From Naumovozyma dairenensis CBS 421 (lineage: Eukaryota > Ascomycota > Saccharomycetes > Saccharomycetales > Saccharomycetaceae): a DNA stretch of 64,000 nt. Made by a program: the position numbers and the translations under genes. Under the pieces are notes generated by a model. The model did no database searches. It was not told the DNA's origin and saw only the letters and a list, made by a program, of their open reading frames with translations. Positions 56,424-64,000 of the stretch are shown here, one piece after another. Within the stretch, counting starts at the first letter, position 1, and the number at the start of each line of letters is the position of its first letter. The stretch is taken from contig NC_016485.2 in the NCBI RefSeq assembly GCF_000227115.2, positions 1 to 64,000 on the forward strand, given 5' to 3'.

Positions 56424-56744
56424 GCGGGCGGGAACTTTACTTAAAAATGGGTAGATTATTCGTGTTCGATGACAATTTTGGACAGAAGAAACAAAGCTCA
56501 AAGAACTACAATAGATGAAAGCTTTTCTCCTCGATATTCAGACGATGTCTGTGTCTAGTATTTTACATGTATCAAATTAGAAAATTATTCTATAAAAAAA
56601 TAAATAATTAAGGTGTGGTGGTATTTTAAAGTTACATTGAACATGGATTCTTTTTTTGCGAAATTTATTGTCTATATTCTTGGGTCAGTATTTTTACTAT
56701 ATGCTGTTGGATGTATTATATCGCTCAGTACTCATCACAATAAT

Positions 56745-56810
56745 AATCATAATCATAATCATAATCATAATCATAATCATAATCATAATCATAATCATAA
56801 TCATAATCAT
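56745..56810. repeat. (AATCAT)11 hexanucleotide microsatellite
   Basis: Eleven perfect tandem copies of AATCAT (66 bases), starting just after a TAATAA stretch. It is about 90 bases beyond the ANP1 stop codon, in its 3' region. Length is likely to vary between strains. Confidence 0.97.
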
Positions 56811-56897
56811 AATGCCATCCACCGATTGGGTTTTTTTTATTTTGCTGGCTCTATCTTGCTGGAGTATATCCTTAGAAAATCTAAAAATATTTTTCTA

Positions 56898-58412
56898 TCA
56901 ATTCTTATCAGGATCAAATTCTAATGGGACTTCCTTTGGATATTGAGCTTGGCCAGGGTTATCACCAGAGGCTCCTTCACCATTACCTTGTCCATTCTTT
57001 GCATTTTGATTTGAATTTGCTTTGTTAGCTTTATCATTATTTTCATTTTCTGGATCATCTGACCAATCAACGAATATATCATTTTCAGACCCTTTAAAAT
57101 CAATGTTTTTCAGGATGGAATCTCTTTCCGTTTCCCAATCTTCTCTGACATCATCAAATCCAATTTCCCAAATCTTATCATAAAACTCTTCTAATTTCTC
57201 TTCCTCTAATTTTCGTTTCTCTTCTTCAGCCATCCAAGCCATATGTTTCAAATCCTCCTTTGATGGCTCATAAATATGCCATATGACATAATGAGGTAAT
57301 CCAATAACATTGTAGTTCATCTTACGTGATAATTTCCCAAATGCCTCAGTTTCAGCATGTTTTTCAAATGAGAATGCTGGGAAATGAGATCCCGTTCTGA
57401 AAACTTTTGCCTTTGCCAAGATGGAAACACCACCAATACCATCCAATTCCATTTCATCTTCTGGATTCCCATTTGGATCTCTCATATAAGCTAAATGTGA
57501 TCTCCATGTTGCATATTCAGGATACCCTTCCACAATAACATCATCTTCACCTAATGTATCAGCTAATTGTAATCCACCTTCTGATTCCTTCCAAGAATTT
57601 AAATCATATGGTTGAATATTTCCTAACCAATCAGGTAATGGTCTCCAAACGTTTGGAACAATGACATCTTTATCATGATGCATTAAATCTTCCATAATGG
57701 TTCTTGGGATAGTTTCTACATCTACATCTCTCCAATAAACCCATGAATGATAAGGTTTAATAGCCACGGAACCCAACCAATTACGAGCTCTTGCCATTAA
57801 TTTTCTTCTTGGACCTTGAGCTGCAAATCCATGTCTATCAGAGAATGATTGACCAATAACTTGACCAAAATCCTTTTCGAAAATTTCAATGTTACCAAAT
57901 CTTTTGGATTTATCTTGTTGAGATTGAGCGTTTTGTAAATTAGATAATAATACACCCATGGTATCATCTGATGAATCACTAACTAAAAAGGAAAGGTCAA
58001 TGGAATTATGTGGATATGACATCTTATTTAAATGATCAAAGAACATGGGTAAATGTTCAGCTGCATCTCTTAATGGGACACAAAATAAGATTCGGTCATT
58101 TTTTTGCCATCCATCTTTATTACCTTGATAATTAGCCAGATCATAAAATTCTACACCAGGATTATTTCTAAAATTTGGTACGTAGGGGTTTAAAAAGATT
58201 GATGTGGATGATGATTCTGATATTGTAGATGATGAAGGTGAAAATATTATTGATATTAATGTTATAGGAAATGTAATAATATTAGCAATGGAAGGTGATA
58301 TTGAGAACAAAAATTTTGATAAGAAATATAATGTCAATAGAGTACCCGCTATACTTATTGTCGTAGGACTTATGAGTGTATGTTTGAGTTTAAACCTTTT
58401 AATGTGCTCCAT
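56898..58412 (-). CDS. ANP1: mannan polymerase II subunit Anp1
   Basis: 504 residues against 500. Anp1 is a Golgi type II membrane alpha-1,6-mannosyltransferase (GT62) in mannan polymerase II, extending the N-glycan mannan backbone with Mnn9, Mnn10, Mnn11 and Hoc1. Seen: an N-terminal membrane helix at about 16-36 (TISIAGTLLTLYFLSKF); NDRILFCVPLRDAAEHLPMF; the metal-binding DVD in VYWRDVDVETIPRTIMEDLM; and ELDGIGGVSILAKAKVFRTG. A Glu/Lys coiled segment and an Asn/Gly-rich tail follow. A divergent or paralogous Mnn9/Van1 is ruled out by the Anp1-type tail and position (YEL036C). Confidence 0.97.
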   Translation of the reverse strand: MEHIKRFKLKHTLISPTTISIAGTLLTLYFLSKFLFSISPSIANIITFPITLISIIFSPSSSTISESSSTSIFLNPYVPNFRNNPGVEFYDLANYQGNKDGWQKNDRILFCVPLRDAAEHLPMFFDHLNKMSYPHNSIDLSFLVSDSSDDTMGVLLSNLQNAQSQQDKSKRFGNIEIFEKDFGQVIGQSFSDRHGFAAQGPRRKLMARARNWLGSVAIKPYHSWVYWRDVDVETIPRTIMEDLMHHDKDVIVPNVWRPLPDWLGNIQPYDLNSWKESEGGLQLADTLGEDDVIVEGYPEYATWRSHLAYMRDPNGNPEDEMELDGIGGVSILAKAKVFRTGSHFPAFSFEKHAETEAFGKLSRKMNYNVIGLPHYVIWHIYEPSKEDLKHMAWMAEEEKRKLEEEKLEEFYDKIWEIGFDDVREDWETERDSILKNIDFKGSENDIFVDWSDDPENENNDKANKANSNQNAKNGQGNGEGASGDNPGQAQYPKEVPLEFDPDKN

Positions 58413-59584
58413 TTTTTTTGTGATTGTTTTGTATTTATTGAGTGAATGTTACAATTCTATTTTCTTGAGCAAACCGGATCAGGCCAGATGAGAAGCAAGC
58501 AAATAATGAATGGAATGGAATGCAATGGAATGGAAGAATGTATGAGCACTATTAAATTCCTTGGCAGTATGAGCCAATATGTGTGGATGCTTCCTCGTTA
58601 AGTTGATTAAAACTTGAACAGCGATGAGTAAACTTATGCAGATAATTAAGGTCGCTCACTCCCTTTCTATTAACTCTTTATGATTTTACTTTTAATCACC
58701 ATTGTTGTTGTGTTTTCCATTTTAGTTTTAGAGTTTTTAGCAAATTTCAATTTTCAATCTTCCAGATTTTCTTTTTTTTTTTATTTTTTCTAGATAAAAG
58801 GGAAATTTCTTGATTGGGAGGCTCAGATACTCCATTTGGAGATGTGTCTGTATTGGGAAAATTTGGACCCTGACGCGTAATATTGTTTTACGCGTCAAAT
58901 GTCACAAATCCCTAAAACTATTATCTTTTTTCATTATTTTCCGACGTCTTTGAAATTCTTGGATTTTTAAATTTTTTGGTCCACCGGGTAATACGCCTGA
59001 CGTAAATAGTTATGTCATCCAACTAAACATCCGTACCCCACAATATACGTTGTTCTAGATTGATCATTTATCGGTTTTAAAGGGAAGAAAATGAGGGGCT
59101 GGATTTTAACGGTTAAAGTTGAAATTCACGGCGCGTCAAGCAAGAATTCCAATTTCTTTCGTTACACCGCCCCACCCAAACCGGTAAAATACGCATTTTC
59201 AAAATTATGCCTAAGCTAACCCTAGTATTTGGCGACAACCCTGTGCGTCAGAAATGTCAGAATTTGAAGGACACAATTAACATATTAGACAAAAATCCAA
59301 ACAAATTTCGGTACAAATATATAATGGAGGGGCTCAATTGCAGTTGCCTATTTTAATCACATCTATTGTTTTTACAAGAAATGCTTCAATGTGGTTTTAC
59401 CGTATCATGTGTCCGTAAACAATACCATCAAATGTTCCGTGCATTCCTGTCGTTAAGACATATTTTTTCTTTACCAGTGTCTTGCAAGGGAAATTTATCC
59501 TTAATGATTTGACGTTCAACAAGTTGTTACAAAAAATAAGTGCAGCTTTTATGTACATTCTATTGGTTACATTGTATAAAGATT

Positions 59585-59600
59585 GGGGGGGGGGGCGGGG
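59585..59600 (+). repeat. G-run (G10 C G5)
   Basis: Ten G, one C and five G in an otherwise AT-rich interval. It may be polymorphic and error-prone in assemblies. Confidence 0.95.
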
Positions 59601-60250
59601 GTAGATATGTAGACGTATATAACCTTCCTTTCTCGAAGTTCCTTGAGAAGATAATCTGGTCTCTTACTCAAATCTGTTTCCTCTTGGTATGTTCAAAAAT
59701 GTCGAGACGGGTCCTCTTCCCTCCCAACTGTCCTCCAAATGTGTAACAATCTGTTTTCAAATGTCTTTTTGTCATTGGGCCCCGTATATTAATATATGTC
59801 ACTAAGTGGTTATTCCTCCAATTAGTACATGGTTGGTATCATTCGAAACCTCTTTTCTCCCATTTCAAGATAACCGTCAAATATCCCATGGCCAGTTCTT
59901 CCCCCTGTGAAGTTCTCTTAAGGAAGAAACCAATGCTACGTCGTCGGTATCATCGGATGTAACGTGTCAGAATTCTCTCCACAACTTACCATTCCCAACC
60001 CTAAGACCAGATGTGTCCCGGGGCCAGGGTGAGGAACGAGCAAAATTTGAGAATTTTCCGCCATGCAAAAAAAAAAATTAAAAAATAAAAAAAAAAAATT
60101 CTCTGACCTTCTTTTCTGCTTTACACCGACAAATTTCCATGGCTCTTCCTACGGGATTTCCACTGTAGAACAATACTTGTATACGTATACACATTTATGT
60201 ATTTTATGTATGTGTCGGTCCCCACCCCTCCCCTCCCCTCCCTCCCCAAA

Positions 60251-60257
60251 CGGGTAA
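60251..60257 (+). promoter_or_regulatory. candidate Reb1 site upstream of HYP2
   Basis: CGGGTAA matches the Reb1 core (reverse of TTACCCG). It lies about 480 bases before the HYP2 start and follows a C-rich tract. It could define a nucleosome-free region. Confidence 0.4.
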
Positions 60258-60329
60258 CACACGCACGCACACTCACACGAAGAGTGAAAAATTTGAAAAA
60301 AAGTGAAAAGTTGTTTGTTGATGAATGAG

Positions 60330-60354
60330 GAAGGGAGGAAGGAAGGAAGGAGAC

Positions 60355-60389
<35 letters not shown>

Positions 60390-60393
60390 GAGT
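60330..60393. repeat. GGAA then GTAA microsatellites
   Basis: About five GGAA units (60331-60350), then about nine TAAG/GTAA units (60355-60390). Confidence 0.9.
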
Positions 60394-60565
60394 AATCAAA
60401 TATTATATGCAAGAGACTCTGCTCAAGACTTAGAAATCACTGCACAACACCTAGCATGTACGTTATGCTAAAGTGAAAAATTCAATACCTTTGCTGGATG
60501 GGTGGAATAATCGATGATTGAGTGATGGATCGATTGATCCTTTTATTCATAGCACAAAAAAAAAT

Positions 60566-60573
60566 TATATAAA
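60566..60573 (+). promoter_or_regulatory. HYP2: TATA box of HYP2
   Basis: TATATAAA, a consensus yeast TATA element, lies about 165 bases before the HYP2 ATG. It is followed by a long pyrimidine-rich leader typical of strongly expressed yeast genes. Confidence 0.6.
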
Positions 60574-60734
60574 AAGGAGACATATCCTCCATTGTTATAT
60601 AACTCAATTTCAATTTGTCTTTTCACTTCTTAATTTTCTTTTATATAATATCATAAAAGACCAGCAATTTACATTACTAAATCAACTCCAACCAACAACC
60701 CCCAGCCCCCTAATACACATACTATATACCAAAA

Positions 60735-61211
60735 ATGTCTGACGATGAACAACACACTTTCGAAACCGCTGATGCTGGTTCCTCTGCTACTTACCCAATG
60801 CAATGTTCTGCCTTAAGAAAGAACGGTTTCGTCGTTATTAAGGGTAGACCATGTAAGATTGTTGATATGTCCACTTCTAAGACTGGTAAGCACGGTCACG
60901 CTAAAGTTCATTTAGTCGCTATAGATATTTTCACTAGTAAGAAATTGGAAGATTTATCTCCATCTACTCATAACATGGAATGTCCAGTCGTTAAGAGAAC
61001 TGAATATCAATTATTAGATATCGATGACGGTTACTTATCTTTGATGACCATGGATGGTGAAACTAAAGATGACGTTAAAATGCCTGAAGGTGAATTAGGT
61101 GAAACTATGAGAGCTGCTTTCGATGAAGGTAAGGATTTAATGGTCACTATTATTGCTGCCATGGGTGAAGAAGCTGCTATCTCTTTCAAGGAAGCTCCAC
61201 AAGGTAATTAA
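60735..61211 (+). CDS. HYP2: translation factor eIF5A (Hyp2)
   Basis: 158 residues, one more than S. cerevisiae Hyp2. eIF5A promotes elongation through proline stretches and termination. It is the only known protein carrying hypusine, made on Lys52 of this frame ([19 protein letters not shown]). The N-terminal SH3-like domain and C-terminal OB fold ([15 protein letters not shown]) are complete. Codon use is strongly biased to preferred codons (GGT, GCT, AAG), consistent with very high expression, and the context aaaaATGTCT is typical of such genes. Hyp2 and its anaerobic twin Anb1 cannot be separated here; the YEL034W position favours Hyp2. Confidence 0.98.
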   Translation: MSDDEQHTFETADAGSSATYPMQCSALRKNGFVVIKGRPCKIVDMSTSKTGKHGHAKVHLVAIDIFTSKKLEDLSPSTHNMECPVVKRTEYQLLDIDDGYLSLMTMDGETKDDVKMPEGELGETMRAAFDEGKDLMVTIIAAMGEEAAISFKEAPQGN

Positions 61212-61915
61212 AAAAATGGTTAAAGAAAAATAGAAATTTCATTAATTTTAACTTAGCATTTTTTTTACTTGTAACTACCGCCCCTCATTCAACAATATCA
61301 TTAATTTTAACTTAACTTTACTTTGCATTATATGAACAAGAAGATATCCAAATTGTCCTTGTTCCTTTCCAACCCTCACTTTACCATTTTATTTATTTAT
61401 TTATTATTAATCTTTTAAGGAAGGAAAGAAAGAAAGAAACGAGAGAAAAAAAACAAAAGGAAAAGGAAGAAACTAAAAACCATAACCAAATTTACATTCC
61501 ATTAATTAAATATAAAGGTTCTTTTCTTTTTACACTAATTCCTTATGACATTATATTATATTATGTTATATTATATTTTTACATATCATATATATTTTTT
61601 CTTCTAATATTATATTATACTAGTTATTATTCAAAATGAGAATAATAACTTCATCATTAAAAAACAAAAAATCTATTCGATTCTTTTTTAACTAAATAAG
61701 AAGGAAAAATAACATATACAAATTTGTCGAAAGAAAAATAAAAAATATAAGCTTTGTTCCGTACGTAGAAATACAGTAGTTATTACAGAAGGAATATTTG
61801 AATATTTTTTTATAGAATTATTTGCCGTGTGTTTTGTTCTTTTTTATTTTTTTTTTTCCTTTCAAATAGAATTTGATTAATTATTAATATTACACGAAAT
61901 TGACGTAAAATTTCA
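61212..61915. other. intergenic between HYP2 and the mannosyltransferase gene
   Basis: 704 bases of convergent 3' flanks. AT-rich, with TATTATATTATATTATGTTATATT-type repeats near 61550-61620. No gene. Confidence 0.5.
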
Positions 61916-64000
61916 CTAATTTTCCTTTGGTTCAGGATGAGCATCACCATATACTTTACAATCTTCCTTCGATTGTTTAACAACACATTTTAGAGTTTGT
62001 CCAATAATAATAGAAGATTTTTTACTAACTTCAAAATTTTCCATCATATCCTTTTCTTTATACATGTTTAAAATATAATTCAAAATTCCTCTTAGTATAA
62101 TAACCCTTGTATTAGCATCTGCTTCACTAAACGTTAAAGTCATATAATCTTCAAACCTCTTCGGATGTGAAGTTTGACTAGCAACTTCCCATGAATCAAT
62201 GGAATTTGGACTTAAAACATTATGTTGTCCACAATGTGTACCCTTTTGATCCCATGATAACACATCCATATCAAAATCAATATCAGGAACTGCTAATTCT
62301 TGATGATAAACACCATTACTTTCAACAAGTAAACTTAACATTGGTCTATAAAATCTTTCACCACAACCACAATGTTCAATATGTAACTTGGGGAAACCAA
62401 CCCATATTTGTTTACCTTTAACATGTGGTAATAATTCTGGTAGGGGAACAAATTGTGTACCACCTCTCATACCACCGAATTTATTATCATCAGAAAGATC
62501 TAAAGTCTTGGCTTCAAAAACCATCTCACAAATACCATCATTTAATGAACATTTTAAAATTTCTAATGGTGAAAATGAATAAATGAAATAAATTATACCT
62601 CTTGAAAATGCACTTTCTGAAGAAGTTTGATGGAAAAATGGTGCCCAATTCTTCTCTTTTTCTTTAAATTTACGTGATGCATCTGGTAATGTAAATTTAA
62701 TTAATGGTGTGTTTCTTCTATGTGGCATGAATGAAAATACTCTTCTCTTTTCTTCTTCATCATCTTCCATATTGAAAATGACCAATGGTTCTTCCATATT
62801 GTCAGTTTTTCTTAAAATTACATGAGGATCTTCTGGACCTTTCCAATCACCATTCGTGTTATATTTAATATCTAATACAGTTGGATATGTTATAAAATAT
62901 TGTGATAAGATTTCTTCTTTCCTCTTTTTAGCCTCCATTTCACGTCTCGTATTATCTACAACACATGTTTCATATAATGTTTTATCTTTCTTCAAATGAT
63001 CACATGAATGCATACCTAATTCTTCATCTAGTTTTTGTATTTCTAATTCAATATCTTTGTGGGGAATTAAATCATTATATGGGATTCTTTTACCAATCAA
63101 TTCATTCCAATCTTTATCAAAAGCTTGAGCTCTAATCATGGAAACATGAGGATGATCTCTAACACCATTACGAGTATAAACTATTCTTGAAAACATAACA
63201 TGACATTGTTCCCTTTCTAACCAAACTGAAGATCCACCAAATCTCATCCAATGTTCATTAATAATTTTCTCCTCTGACCAATCCTTTTCATTATCTGAAC
63301 TTAATTCTTTACCAAGGAATTTATCATTTTTCCTTAAATCACGTCTTAATTCCATTAAATCATCTTCTAAAATTTTATTCCATCTTGAATGTTCAATAAT
63401 ATTCGTATATTGTAAATCTTCACATTTCACTAAAGTATCATAATCCTTATGAAATTCATTTTCTAATTTTTTAGAACCATGACCATGACCATTATTATCA
63501 TTATCGTCGTTATCTTTCTCAATATTCAGTTTTTTCAAATCTAAATTAGATACATAACCAATTAATTCATCTTCTATATAATCTTGATGTCTCATTTGAT
63601 GAGTAATTGGAGAATTTTCCCAATTTTTAAATCTTAATTTTTGTGTAACATCAATATTTAATAAATCTTCCTTTCTAGAGACTTCTTTAGAGCCATATAT
63701 GGTATTATAATATTGATATCCAACTTTTTGAATTGATTTCTTACCCTTTGGATGTGTGACACTTATGATTATGATTAATGTGATGACTAATATGATGAAT
63801 TTCAATAATGGATTTTTCCTGAAAAAGAATAATAGTTTCCTTAAAGTGGAAAGAGTATATCTTTCTATTGTGAGGTAGAGTTGGTTTAACTTTTTTTTCA
63901 AGTTGGATGATGATGAAGATGATGAAGATGATGAAGATGATGACGATGATGATGATGAATTATTTAAGAAAGGACTGGATGTTTTCCTAGATATAGTATC
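61916..64000 (-). CDS. beta-1,2-mannosyltransferase family (GT91/Bmt) protein, 5' end outside the window
   Basis: 694 residues are visible; the frame is open to the window edge, so the start is missing. Bmt enzymes of Candida add beta-1,2-mannose to cell-wall mannan and phospholipomannan; S. cerevisiae lacks them. Seen: an 18-Ser run near the visible N-terminus; a type II membrane helix at about 65-83 (LLKFIILVITLIIIISVTH); FGGSSVWLEREQCHVMFSRI; QAFDKDWNELIG; GPEDPHVILRK; NWAPFFHQ; FSPLEILKCSLNDGICEMVF; GMRGGTQFVPLP; and WVGFPKLHIEHCGCGERFYRP. These are family hallmarks. The C-terminus is complete at TAG 61916. It would act in the Golgi beside ANP1 and GDA1. Acceptor specificity cannot be inferred. 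Confidence 0.88.
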   Translation of the reverse strand, partial: DTISRKTSSPFLNNSSSSSSSSSSSSSSSSSSNLKKKLNQLYLTIERYTLSTLRKLLFFFRKNPLLKFIILVITLIIIISVTHPKGKKSIQKVGYQYYNTIYGSKEVSRKEDLLNIDVTQKLRFKNWENSPITHQMRHQDYIEDELIGYVSNLDLKKLNIEKDNDDNDNNGHGHGSKKLENEFHKDYDTLVKCEDLQYTNIIEHSRWNKILEDDLMELRRDLRKNDKFLGKELSSDNEKDWSEEKIINEHWMRFGGSSVWLEREQCHVMFSRIVYTRNGVRDHPHVSMIRAQAFDKDWNELIGKRIPYNDLIPHKDIELEIQKLDEELGMHSCDHLKKDKTLYETCVVDNTRREMEAKKRKEEILSQYFITYPTVLDIKYNTNGDWKGPEDPHVILRKTDNMEEPLVIFNMEDDEEEKRRVFSFMPHRRNTPLIKFTLPDASRKFKEKEKNWAPFFHQTSSESAFSRGIIYFIYSFSPLEILKCSLNDGICEMVFEAKTLDLSDDNKFGGMRGGTQFVPLPELLPHVKGKQIWVGFPKLHIEHCGCGERFYRPMLSLLVESNGVYHQELAVPDIDFDMDVLSWDQKGTHCGQHNVLSPNSIDSWEVASQTSHPKRFEDYMTLTFSEADANTRVIILRGILNYILNMYKEKDMMENFEVSKKSSIIIGQTLKCVVKQSKEDCKVYGDAHPEPKEN

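Larger units (their letters stand above)
56089..56897. other. intergenic between ANP1 and RAD23
   Basis: 809 bases: RAD23 promoter (minus strand) and ANP1 3' region, with a (AATCAT)11 microsatellite and a PACE-like word. The apparent frames over the microsatellite are artefacts of the repeat. Confidence 0.5.
58413..60734. other. long intergenic region between ANP1 and HYP2
   Basis: 2.3 kb, the longest gene-free stretch in the conserved block; S. cerevisiae has the small gene UTR5 here and it is not present. It holds a G-run (59585-59600), A-runs near 60066-60100, C-rich and GGAA/GTAA microsatellites, a Reb1-type site and the HYP2 TATA element. HYP2 is very highly expressed in other yeasts, so part of this is likely its promoter. 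Confidence 0.5.

Noticed and set aside
56613..56946. Frames encoding Asn-His or Ile repeats
   Set aside because: They are translations of the AATCAT microsatellite in different registers and overlap the ANP1 3' end.
60121..60412. Minus-strand frames upstream of HYP2
   Set aside because: They are made of microsatellite translations (Leu-Thr-Tyr and Pro-Ser repeats) and have no gene-like context.

Overview
This is a nuclear chromosome segment of a budding yeast of the Saccharomycetaceae. The evidence is AT-rich DNA, standard-code genes with few introns, splice signals of the GTATGT / TACTAAC type, and long blocks of genes in the same order as Saccharomyces cerevisiae. The gene content (K1-like killer toxin homologue, beta-mannosyltransferase, delta-like solo LTRs) would fit a Kazachstania or Naumovozyma type species, but that is inference. 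A 20-base run of N at 4310-4329 marks a scaffold gap.

Region 1 (about 1-17,000) looks subtelomeric: gene-poor, full of decayed frames, and rich in dispersed repeats. It holds a homologue of the K1 killer preprotoxin (263-1186). Two further secreted or membrane-type reading frames carry dibasic Kex2-like sites (6528-7327 on the minus strand, 9614-10582 on the plus strand). There are two unrecognised intact ORFs (2613-3578 and 5343-6245) and fragments of multi-membrane-span proteins (12.7-15.7 kb, minus strand). All three Kex2-type genes show a break or a leader that is out of frame. Solo LTR-like repeats in opposite orientation (7955-8200 and 16062-16307) bracket part of this region, and a GC-rich hairpin repeat occurs at 1-92 and 7862-7952.

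Region 2 (17.4-26.6 kb) is conserved core: YRA2, DOA1, PET8, a YCL012C orthologue, HRB1/GBP2 and MRP7. The YCL012C orthologue and HRB1/GBP2 each have an intron and a short first exon, reconstructed here from splice signals and matching reading phase. Region 3 (26.7-33.6 kb) joins KCH1/PRM6, an unrecognised ORF, PRP39 and a tRNA-Gly(GCC). An old-yellow-enzyme pseudogene with a large internal deletion follows.

Region 4 (34.4-64 kb) is collinear with the left arm of S. cerevisiae chromosome V: TCA17, RTT101 (from the sister YJL block), FRD1, IES6, YEL043W, GDA1, YEF1/UTR1, UTR2, CYC7, UTR4, RAD23, ANP1 and HYP2. At the right edge is a 5'-incomplete beta-1,2-mannosyltransferase-family gene of a type absent from S. 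cerevisiae. Several products belong to the secretory and cell-wall pathway (YEL043W, GDA1, ANP1, UTR2, the mannosyltransferase). Others serve mRNA export and splicing (YRA2, HRB1/GBP2, PRP39), ubiquitin (DOA1, RAD23, RTT101) and mitochondria (PET8, MRP7, CYC7). Noncoding features of note are a 421-bp fold-back element with 33-bp perfect inverted ends (50238-50658) and a two-copy repeat with conserved hairpins (4654-5076 and 45393-45738).
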